From assembly GCF_002943525.1 (NCBI RefSeq), contig NZ_CP025394.1, positions 1,550,001 through 1,614,000 of the forward strand: a DNA stretch of 64,000 nt, read 5' to 3'. A program made the translations under genes and the position numbers. Below, in pieces: positions 8,180-15,543 of this stretch. Source of the DNA: Kitasatospora sp. MMS16-BH015. GTDB lineage: Bacteria > Actinomycetota > Actinomycetes > Streptomycetales > Streptomycetaceae. The notes beneath the pieces were generated by a model, which was given only the letters and a program-made list of their open reading frames with translations, searched no databases and was not told the DNA's origin. Within the stretch, counting starts at the first letter, position 1, and each line of letters begins with the position of its first letter.

Positions 8180-9775
8180 ACCGATCTCCCAGAAGCGGAA
8201 GATGCCCGAGGTGTCGACGGTGTTGGTGACACCGGTGATCTCGGCCTTCGAGGCGTAGAACGCCTTGTTCTGGTAGAGCGGGAGCAGCGGCACGGCGTCC
8301 GCCAGGATGTTCTGGATCTGGGCGTAGACGCCACCGGCGGTGCGGTCGGTCTGCTTGATGCCGTCCGGCACCAGCTGCTGGCTGATCCGCGGGTCGTCGT
8401 AGCCGTTGTGGTACGCGCCGCCGCCGACCGCCAGCGGGGTGATGTAGTCGTCCGCGTCCACGTAGTCGGGCACCCAGCGGGCCGCGTACATCTGGTACTT
8501 GCCGTCCTGCCAGCCCTTCTGGAAGGCGGACCAGTCCGACTCCTTCTGGATGTCGACCTGGAACAGGCCGCTGGCCTCCAGCTGCTTCTTGATCTCGGCC
8601 ATCTGCTGATCGCCGGCCCGGGCGCGCGACCAGGTGAGGCTGAGCTTCACCGGCAGCGAGACGTGGGCGCTGGTGAGGATCTTCTTGGCCTTGTTGACGT
8701 CCGGCTCGCCGTACTTGTCGAAGAAGGCCGTGTTGTGGCCCGCGATGCCGGCCGGGACGACGGAGTAGAGCGGCTGGACGGAGTGCTCGAACACGTTCCG
8801 CACCAGGGCCTGGCGGTCCAGCACCTGGGCTATCGCCTGACGGACCGCCGGGTTGCCGGTGACGCTGTCCTTGGTGTTGAACACCAGGAAGCTGACCTCG
8901 GCGCTGTCGCCCTCGGAGACCTTGGTGGTGCTCTTGCCGGCGGCCTCGTCGTCGCGCAGCTTGGTGGCCACGGCCGGGTCCAGGCTGTTGTTGTCGGTGA
9001 GGTCGATCTCGCCGCTGTCCAGGGCCGACTTCAGCTTCTCGCCGTCGTCGTAGAAGCGGAGCACGAACTTGTTGTTCTGCATCTTCTCGTCGCCGGTGTA
9101 CTGCGAGTTGGCCGAGAAGGTGATCTTGCCGGGGACACCCGCCTTGGCGCCCGCCATGTCGTCGATCGAGTCGATCTTGTACAGGCCGGAGCCGACCACC
9201 TTGTCGTTCGGCAGCAGCTTGTCGGCCGGGAAGACGGCGTGGTCGACGATCGAGCCGGCCGCCGAGGCCAGCTTGGCCGGGAGCACCGCGTCCGGGGTCT
9301 TGAGGTGGAAGGTCACCTCGGCGTCGCCCTTGGCCTGCACCGACTTGATGGTGGAGAGCAGGGCCGCCGGGCCGCTCGGGTCGTTGATCTTCAGCATCCG
9401 GTCGATCGAGAAGACCACGTCCTCGGCGGTCATCGGGTGACCGTTGGAGAACTTCTGCCCGCTCTTCAGGGTGCAGGTGTAGGTCAGCGTGTCCGCGCCG
9501 GTGAACGCGCAGCCCTGGGCGGCGTCCGGCTGCGGCACGGTGGCGCCGGAGGGGAACTTCAGCAGCGACTGGAAGGTGTTGTTGAGGACCATCCAGGAAC
9601 CGGCGTCATAGGTGCCCGCCGGGTCGAGCACCTTGGTGACGTTGGTGGTGCCCATGGTGATCGCGCTGTCGGAGCCGCCACCGGTGACGACCTTGGTGGC
9701 CGAGGCGCAGCCCGCGGCCGTGGAGGCGACCAGGGCGGCACAGCTGAGCACGGCCAGACGGTTGGCTGAAGTCAT
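8165..9775 (-). CDS. ABC transporter oligopeptide-binding lipoprotein (SBP family 5)
   Basis: An extracellular solute-binding protein of the OppA/DppA type, 536 aa. A lipoprotein signal (MTSANRLAVLSCAALVASTA, then AGC) puts the lipidated Cys at about residue 23. Family-5 features follow, including DTLTYTCTLKSGQKFSNG and the MTAEDVVFSIDR block. I chose ATG 9775 because it gives the signal peptide directly; an open frame continues upstream without one. No permease or ATPase genes are adjacent, so it must use a transporter encoded elsewhere or act in signalling. The substrate is probably a peptide but is not determined. Confidence 0.92.
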   Translation of the reverse strand: MTSANRLAVLSCAALVASTAAGCASATKVVTGGGSDSAITMGTTNVTKVLDPAGTYDAGSWMVLNNTFQSLLKFPSGATVPQPDAAQGCAFTGADTLTYTCTLKSGQKFSNGHPMTAEDVVFSIDRMLKINDPSGPAALLSTIKSVQAKGDAEVTFHLKTPDAVLPAKLASAAGSIVDHAVFPADKLLPNDKVVGSGLYKIDSIDDMAGAKAGVPGKITFSANSQYTGDEKMQNNKFVLRFYDDGEKLKSALDSGEIDLTDNNSLDPAVATKLRDDEAAGKSTTKVSEGDSAEVSFLVFNTKDSVTGNPAVRQAIAQVLDRQALVRNVFEHSVQPLYSVVPAGIAGHNTAFFDKYGEPDVNKAKKILTSAHVSLPVKLSLTWSRARAGDQQMAEIKKQLEASGLFQVDIQKESDWSAFQKGWQDGKYQMYAARWVPDYVDADDYITPLAVGGGAYHNGYDDPRISQQLVPDGIKQTDRTAGGVYAQIQNILADAVPLLPLYQNKAFYASKAEITGVTNTVDTSGIFRFWEIGRTKK

Positions 9776-9893
9776 GCGGAATACGTTCCTTCTCCGTGCG
9801 GACCGGGGGTGCCGGTGGCTGCCGCCGGGACTCCGCCTGGGGTGGGGCGGCGTCGTAGGGGGACTGATCGGATGTAGCGTGCCACATCGAACA

Positions 9894-9918
9894 CGTACGA
9901 AAATCCCTCGTTCGTACG
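9894..9918. promoter_or_regulatory. Inverted repeat upstream of the oligopeptide-binding lipoprotein
   Basis: CGTACGAA (9894-9901) and TTCGTACG (9911-9918) form an 8-bp inverted repeat with a 9-base spacer, about 120 bp upstream of the lipoprotein start in the intergenic region 9776-10060. It is a candidate operator. I could not place convincing -35/-10 boxes. Confidence 0.4.
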
Positions 9919-10060
9919 CTCCGTGATGATCCGACGATCCCTCGGTCAGAACAGCCCGACGACTTGTCAGCCGATGTCCGGTTTCTCCCCTATCGCGAGT
10001 ACAGCCCGTCGCCGTCGGGCCGCAGTCCGGCAGCATCCGGACCGGAGAAGGAGACCAACA

Positions 10061-10765
10061 TCACACTCGGACCGTTACCAGTGACCTGAGCAAGTCAAGA
10101 TCGACCAGCTCCAGCGAGGACAGCACCAGCCGCCCGGGGCCCGGCTCGATCCTCGCCACCGAGGGCACCGCGATCACCGGGCAGCCCGCCGCCTCGGCCG
10201 CCCGCACACCGGTCGGGGCGTCCTCCACCACCACGCAGCGGGCCGGCTCGGCGCCCAGCCGGGCGGCGGCCAGCAGGTACGGGTCCGGGTGCGGCTTGGT
10301 GCGGGCCACCTCGTCGCCGGCCACCGTGAAGGCGAAGTGCTCGGCCCCCAGGCTGCGCAGCACCAGGTCGATGATGTGCCGGTGCGAGGCCGAGACCAGC
10401 GCGGCCGGGATGCCGTGGGCGTCCAGCGTGTTCAGCAGCCGCTCGGCCCCCGGCATCAGCGGCACCCCGTCCGCCAGCAGGTCCACGAACCGCTGGTTGA
10501 TCAGCACCGTCAGCTCGGCCTGGCTCAGCTCCACCCCGGTCCGCTCCACCAGGTAGTCGATCACCCGGGTCATCGGCCCGCCCACCACGTGGGCCCGGTC
10601 CGCCTCGTCCAGCGGGTGCCCCAGCTCGGCGAAGAGCGTGGCCTCCGCCCGCCACCAGAAGTCCTCGGTGTCGACCAGCGTGCCGTCCATGTCGAGCAGC
10701 ACCGCCTGGAGTCCGCCGCCGTCCGCCCGGTCGAGGCTGCCGGAGGGGGTCGAGATGGTCGTCAT
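10061..10765 (-). CDS. HAD-superfamily hydrolase (subfamily IA)
   Basis: A phosphatase or phosphoglucomutase-like HAD enzyme of 234 aa. Motif I is DMDGTLVDTE at about residues 25-34 with both catalytic Asp; motif II is VSASH, motif III has the Lys in RTKPHPDPYL, and motif IV is VVEDAPTGVRAA. The cap (about 35-105) is helical, as in subfamily IA. It sits downstream of metH on the same strand with a hairpin between them. The HAD-metH pairing is common in streptomycetes, but a functional link is not known. The substrate cannot be read from the sequence. Confidence 0.88.
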   Translation of the reverse strand: MTTISTPSGSLDRADGGGLQAVLLDMDGTLVDTEDFWWRAEATLFAELGHPLDEADRAHVVGGPMTRVIDYLVERTGVELSQAELTVLINQRFVDLLADGVPLMPGAERLLNTLDAHGIPAALVSASHRHIIDLVLRSLGAEHFAFTVAGDEVARTKPHPDPYLLAAARLGAEPARCVVVEDAPTGVRAAEAAGCPVIAVPSVARIEPGPGRLVLSSLELVDLDLLRSLVTVRV

Positions 10766-10809
10766 ACTGCTGGGTCCTTCCCGTTCGGGCCGTCCCCGGA
10801 GATGGCACA

Positions 10810-10837
10810 GGCCGGTCCGCTGGTCTGCGGACCGGCC
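10810..10837 (-). terminator. Hairpin between metH and HAD gene
   Basis: An 11-bp stem (10810-10820 with 10827-10837) and a 6-base loop lie 67 bp after the metH stop. It is a probable metH terminator. Confidence 0.6.
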
Positions 10838-10903
10838 CGATTGGGGATCATCAAGGATACGCCCGAATCACCCGAAAATGCCGAACGTGACGCAACCGCC
10901 CAG

Positions 10904-13900
10904 TTACCTCGCGTTGAAGTACTTCGCCTCGGGGTGGTGGATCACGATCGCGTCCGTGGACTGCTCCGGGTGCAACTGGAACTCCTCCGACAGCACCACC
11001 CCGATCCGCTCCGGCCGCAGCAACTCCGCGATCTTCGCCCGGTCCTCCAGCTCCGGGCAGGCCCCGTACCCGAGCGAGAACCGCGCACCCCGGTACTTCA
11101 GCTGGAACATGTCCCGCACGTCCTGCGGGTCCTCGCCCCCGAAGCCCAGCTCGTAGCGGACCCGCGCGTGCCAGAACTCCGCCAGCGCCTCGGCCAGTTG
11201 GACCGACAGGCCGTGCAGCTCGAGGTAGTCCCGGTAGGCGTTGGCGGCGAACAGCTCGTTGGCGGCCTCCGAGATCCGGTTGCCCATCGTGACCACCTGG
11301 AGCCCGAGGACGTCCTTCTGCCCCGACTCCTCCGGCCGGAAGAAGTCCGCCAGACAGAGCCGACGCCCACGCCGCTGACGCGGGAAGGTGAACCGGGTGC
11401 GCTCCGCACCGTCCTGCGCGTAGACGATCAGATCGTCGCCCTTGGACGCCGCCGGGAAGTACCCGTAGACCACCGCCGCCTCGAGCCAGCCCTCGGTCTG
11501 CAACCGGTCCAGCCACATCCGCAGCCGAGGCCGCCCCTCCGTCTCCACCAGCTCCTCGTACGAGGGCCCGTCGCCGGCCCGGGACGCCTTCAGACCCCAC
11601 TGCCCCTTGAACAGCGCGTCCTCGTCCAGCCAGGACGCGTAATCCGCGAACGGCACACCCTTGACGATCCGGTCCCCCCAGAACGGCGGCTCCGGCACCC
11701 GGTTGTCCACAGACACATCCGACCGGATCTGACCGAGGTTCACCTCCGGCTCCGGCTCCACCACCTCGGTACGGGCGTGCCGCCGCTGGCGCAGCTCCGG
11801 CAGGGTCGCGCCCGGGACACCGCGCTTGACCGCGATCAGCGCGTCCATCAGGCGCAGGCCCTCGAACGCGTCGCGGGCGTAGCGAACCTCGCCCTCGTAG
11901 ATCTCGTGCAGGTCCTGCTCCACGTAGGCGCGGGTGAGGGCGGCGCCGCCCAGGATGACCGGGTAGTCGGCGGCCATCTGGCGCTGGTTCAGCTCCTGGA
12001 GGTTCTCCTTCATGATGACGGTCGACTTCACGAGGAGGCCGGACATGCCGATCACGTCGGCGTTGTGCTCCACGGCGGCGTCCAGGATCGCGGAGACGGG
12101 CTGCTTGATGCCGAGGTTGACGACGGTGTAGCCGTTGTTGGAGAGGATGATGTCGACCAGGTTCTTGCCGATGTCGTGCACGTCACCCTTGACGGTGGCC
12201 AGCACGATCGTGCCCTTGCCCTCGTCGTCGGACTTCTCCATGTGCGGTTCGAGGTAGGCGACGGCGGTCTTCATGACCTCGGCGGACTGCAGCACGAACG
12301 GCAGCTGCATCTGGCCGGAGCCGAACAGCTCACCGACCACCTTCATGCCCGCCAGCAGCGTGGTGTTGACGATGTCCAGCGCCGGACGAGTCGCCAGCGC
12401 CTCGTCGAGGTCCGGCTCCAGGCCGCCCCGCTCACCGTCGATGATCCGCCGCTGCAGACGCTCCTCCAGCGGCAGCGCCGCCAACTCCTGCGCCTTCGAC
12501 GCCGCCGAGGACGCCATGCTCACACCCTCGAACAACTGCAGCAGCCTCTGCAACGGGTCATAACCCTCACGACGCCGGTCATACACCAGATCCAGCGCCA
12601 CCTCCCGCTGCTCCTCCGGAATGCGGTTCATCGGCAGGATCTTCGCCGCGTGCACGATCGCCGAATCCAGCCCGGCCTCGACACACTCGTTCAGGAACAC
12701 CGAGTTGATGACCTGACGGGCCGCCGGCGAGAGACCGAACGAGATGTTCGACAGACCCAGCGTCGTCTGCACCCGCGGGTGACGGCGCTTCAGCTCGCGG
12801 ATCGCCTCGATCGTCTCGATGCCGTCCCGGCGGGACTCCTCCTGCCCGGTGCCGAGGGTGAAGGCCAGGCAGTCGACCAGGATCGAGCCCTCGTCGATGC
12901 CGTAGTCCTCGGTCAGCTCGGTGATCAGCCGCTCGGCGATCTCCACCTTCTTCTCGGCGGTGCGGGCCTGGCCCTCCTCGTCGATGGTCAGCGCGATCAG
13001 CCCGGCACCGTGCTCCCGCGCCAGACCGGCGATCACCGCGAACCGCGAACCCGGCTCGTTGCCGTCCTCGTAGTTCACCGAGTTCAGCACCGCACGCCCG
13101 CCGAGCTTCTCCAACCCGGCCCGCAGCACCGCGGGCTCGGTCGAGTCCAGCACGATCGGCAGCGTGGAGGCGGTGGCCAGCCGGCCGGCCACCTCCCGCA
13201 TATCCTCGACACCGTCGCGACCGACGTAGTCCACACAGAGGTCCAACAGGTGCGCGCCCTCGCGGATCTGGTCGCGGGCGATCTCCACACACGCCTGCCA
13301 GTCACCCGCCAGCATCGACTCACGGAACTTCTTCGACCCGTTCGCGTTCGTCCGCTCACCGATCGCCAGGTACGAGGTGTCCTGCCGGAACGGCACCGAC
13401 TGGTACAGCGAGGAGGCCGCCGACTCCGGACGCGGGTCGCGGACCGTGACCGGACGGCCCTGGACACGATCGACCACCGCGCGCAGGTGCTCCGGCGTCG
13501 TACCGCAGCATCCGCCGACCAGGTTGAGGCCGTACTCGCGGGTGAAGGTGTCGTGGGCCTCGGCCAGCTCGGCCGGGCTGAGGGGGTAGTGAGCGCCGTT
13601 CTTGCCCAGCACCGGGAGACCGGCGTTGGGCATGCAGGAGAGGCCGACCTTGGCGTTCTTGGCGAGGTAGCGCAGGTGCTCGCTCATCTCGGCCGGACCG
13701 GTCGCGCAGTTCAGCCCGATGAAGTCCACGCCCAGCGGCTCCAGCGCCGTCAGCGCCGCACCGATCTCCGAACCCAGCAGCATCGTGCCGGTCGTCTCCA
13801 CCGTCACCTGGACCAGCACCGGCAGGTCCAGGCCGGCCTCCGCGAGCGCGGCCTTCGAGCCGAGCACGGCGGCCTTGGTCTGCAGCAGGTCCTGGCTGGT

Positions 13901-14413
13901 CTCCACCAGCAGCGCGTCGGCGCCACCGGCGATCAGGCCGGCCGCGTTCTGCTGGAAGCCGTCCCGGAGCACCTCGTACGGGGCGTGGCCCAGGGTCGGC
14001 AGCTTGGTGCCGGGGCCGATCGAGCCGAGCACCCAGCGGGTCCGGCCGTCGGTGGCGGTGAAGGCGTCGGCGGCCTCGCGGGCGATCCGAGCTCCCGCCT
14101 CGGAGAGCTCGACGATCCGGCCCGGAATGTCGTACTCACCCAACGCCGCGAAATTCGCGCCGAAGGTATTGGTCTCCACACAGTCCACGCCCACCGCGAA
14201 ATACGCGTCGTGGACGGAGCGCACGATGTCGGGCCGGGTCACGTTCAGGATCTCGTTGCAGCCCTCCAGCTGCTGGAAGTCCTCCATCGACGGATCCTGC
14301 GCCTGGAGCATGGTGCCCATCGCACCGTCGGCCACCACCACCCGGGTGGCGAGGGCTTCGCGCAGAGCGTTCGCGCGGTCCTGCTGAGCGGACGAGGGGA
14401 CAAGTGTGGCCAT
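10904..14413 (-). CDS. metH: Cobalamin-dependent methionine synthase
   Basis: MetH transfers the methyl group of 5-methyl-THF to homocysteine through methylcobalamin. The length of 1169 aa is typical. Four modules are visible in order: homocysteine-binding domain (about 1-330) with zinc ligands in GLNCATG and GGCCGTTP; pterin-binding domain (about 350-620); cobalamin cap and domain with KGDVHDIGKN, whose His near residue 745 is the lower cobalt ligand; and the C-terminal SAM-dependent reactivation domain. ATG 14413 has GGGAG upstream. A 513-bp leader region precedes it. It is complete, with no frameshift seen. Confidence 0.98.
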   Translation of the reverse strand: MATLVPSSAQQDRANALREALATRVVVADGAMGTMLQAQDPSMEDFQQLEGCNEILNVTRPDIVRSVHDAYFAVGVDCVETNTFGANFAALGEYDIPGRIVELSEAGARIAREAADAFTATDGRTRWVLGSIGPGTKLPTLGHAPYEVLRDGFQQNAAGLIAGGADALLVETSQDLLQTKAAVLGSKAALAEAGLDLPVLVQVTVETTGTMLLGSEIGAALTALEPLGVDFIGLNCATGPAEMSEHLRYLAKNAKVGLSCMPNAGLPVLGKNGAHYPLSPAELAEAHDTFTREYGLNLVGGCCGTTPEHLRAVVDRVQGRPVTVRDPRPESAASSLYQSVPFRQDTSYLAIGERTNANGSKKFRESMLAGDWQACVEIARDQIREGAHLLDLCVDYVGRDGVEDMREVAGRLATASTLPIVLDSTEPAVLRAGLEKLGGRAVLNSVNYEDGNEPGSRFAVIAGLAREHGAGLIALTIDEEGQARTAEKKVEIAERLITELTEDYGIDEGSILVDCLAFTLGTGQEESRRDGIETIEAIRELKRRHPRVQTTLGLSNISFGLSPAARQVINSVFLNECVEAGLDSAIVHAAKILPMNRIPEEQREVALDLVYDRRREGYDPLQRLLQLFEGVSMASSAASKAQELAALPLEERLQRRIIDGERGGLEPDLDEALATRPALDIVNTTLLAGMKVVGELFGSGQMQLPFVLQSAEVMKTAVAYLEPHMEKSDDEGKGTIVLATVKGDVHDIGKNLVDIILSNNGYTVVNLGIKQPVSAILDAAVEHNADVIGMSGLLVKSTVIMKENLQELNQRQMAADYPVILGGAALTRAYVEQDLHEIYEGEVRYARDAFEGLRLMDALIAVKRGVPGATLPELRQRRHARTEVVEPEPEVNLGQIRSDVSVDNRVPEPPFWGDRIVKGVPFADYASWLDEDALFKGQWGLKASRAGDGPSYEELVETEGRPRLRMWLDRLQTEGWLEAAVVYGYFPAASKGDDLIVYAQDGAERTRFTFPRQRRGRRLCLADFFRPEESGQKDVLGLQVVTMGNRISEAANELFAANAYRDYLELHGLSVQLAEALAEFWHARVRYELGFGGEDPQDVRDMFQLKYRGARFSLGYGACPELEDRAKIAELLRPERIGVVLSEEFQLHPEQSTDAIVIHHPEAKYFNAR

Positions 14414-14926
14414 GAGGCGCTCCCTGTGTGCGACGGCTGTCGGCTATGCGGCCTCCCATTGCGGAGGCGCACCAGGTCAGCGTATCCGTTTCGACCCGCC
14501 GGATCCGAGCGTGTTCCGTATCCTGGGCGTTTTCCTCCATGGATGAGCGCGCGGAATGCGGAAAGCACTGGCGCGAATGCGCCGCTGCTTGGCCGACCGG
14601 TGGCAACGCCGCAGGTGGCGGTGCTGGTGGTGTCGCCCGTGTGCGCATTGGCTTTGCTCATGCTGGACCGCTCTCGACGGCCCTCGTACTGCGCCTCGCG
14701 TACCCGGGCACGCCCTCAGCGGAGGTCGGGGCCCGGGGTCGGGATGCTGTCCGGCTGGGCCACGCCCGGGCCGCCAGGCGCAGGGGGGAGGCCGACCTCA
14801 CCGCGTTGACGCAGCGGCTCGCCCGGACGGGCGGGTGCACGACCTCCAGGGGCACGACGGGCGCAGACCTGGCTGAGCGACCAGGTCGCCCCGAGGAGTT
14901 GCACCTCGAGACCGGAAGTACCGACC
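14414..14926. other. Long non-coding region upstream of metH
   Basis: These 513 bp lie between metH and the next gene. I see no convincing gene. A small hairpin (GCCTCC 14451-14456 with GGAGGC 14463-14468) lies 38 bp from the metH start, and several purine-rich ribosome-like motifs occur. I looked for SAM, SAH and cobalamin riboswitch landmarks and did not recognise any, but a leader RNA cannot be excluded by eye. Confidence 0.4.
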
Positions 14927-15463
14927 TCAACGGTCGAAGTACCGGAGCGGGATCGGACCTCGGTGGAGGATGTGGGGGACGTCGCCCCAGGGGCGGGCGG
15001 GTTCGGCCGGGGTGAGGGTGCGGAGGCGGTCGAGGGCGCGGGCAGTGGGTTCGGCCACGGCGCGAAGGGTTGCGGTCGTGAGCGGGAGGTAGTCGTCGGG
15101 GCCGCCGGGGTCGGCGGTCTGGGCGCCGCGGGTCATCCGCATCAGGCGGACGCAGCAGCGGGCCGGGTCCAACAGGCCGGCGTCCAGGGTCCACTGTTGC
15201 GGGGTGGCAGCCGGGCGGCCGGCCTCGCGCAGGGCGGCGAAGAGCGGTGCGGCGTCGAGCGGGGAGAGGAAGACCACCTCGGACCAGGTGCAGTCGAGCG
15301 GAAGGACTCGTTCGGCGAGGCGGTGCTCGCGGCCCCGGTACTTGACCAGGTGGCGCTCGTAGAGGTCGGGGTGAAGCTCGCGCAGACCGGCGAGCGGGAG
15401 CAACTGGTCGCCGCGCGGGGCGGCGACGGCGGTGTGGAAGAGGGTGCCGCGGACGGTGGACAT
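14927..15463 (-). CDS. Hypothetical protein
   Basis: An unrecognised 178-aa protein from ATG 15463 (MSTVRGTLFHTAVAAP). A GTG at 15490 is an alternative start, but neither has a good ribosome site. The sequence alternates Arg/Leu-rich helices with Pro-rich loops, and contains DCTWSEVVFLSPLDAAPLF and a CC pair at about residue 109. It has no signal peptide or membrane segment, so it is probably cytoplasmic. It lies downstream of the beta-helix protein behind a strong terminator and is probably expressed separately. Codon use at third positions is G/C-biased as in true genes. Confidence 0.6.
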   Translation of the reverse strand: MSTVRGTLFHTAVAAPRGDQLLPLAGLRELHPDLYERHLVKYRGREHRLAERVLPLDCTWSEVVFLSPLDAAPLFAALREAGRPAATPQQWTLDAGLLDPARCCVRLMRMTRGAQTADPGGPDDYLPLTTATLRAVAEPTARALDRLRTLTPAEPARPWGDVPHILHRGPIPLRYFDR

Positions 15464-15495
15464 GGGAGGTGGGTGGCTCCGGCTTCGCACGGGAG

Positions 15496-15525
15496 CGGCG
15501 CCCCTCCTGGTCGGGAGGGGCGCCG
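15496..15525 (-). terminator. Terminator of the beta-helix protein gene
   Basis: A 12-bp perfect stem (15496-15507 with 15514-15525) and a 6-base loop lie 19 bp after the stop at 15544. Confidence 0.8.
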
Positions 15526-15543
15526 GGGTGGGCGGGGTGGTGG

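Noticed and set aside
9776..10036. N-terminal extension of the oligopeptide-binding lipoprotein
   Set aside because: It would hide the lipoprotein signal peptide, which starts cleanly at ATG 9775.
10289..14809. A 1506-codon open frame on the + strand opposite metH
   Set aside because: It mirrors metH, its translation is His/Arg/Gln/Val-rich with no domains, and such shadows are usual at very high GC.
14414..14926. Cobalamin or SAM riboswitch upstream of metH
   Set aside because: I did not find the expected conserved boxes by eye, so I list the region only as unexplained.
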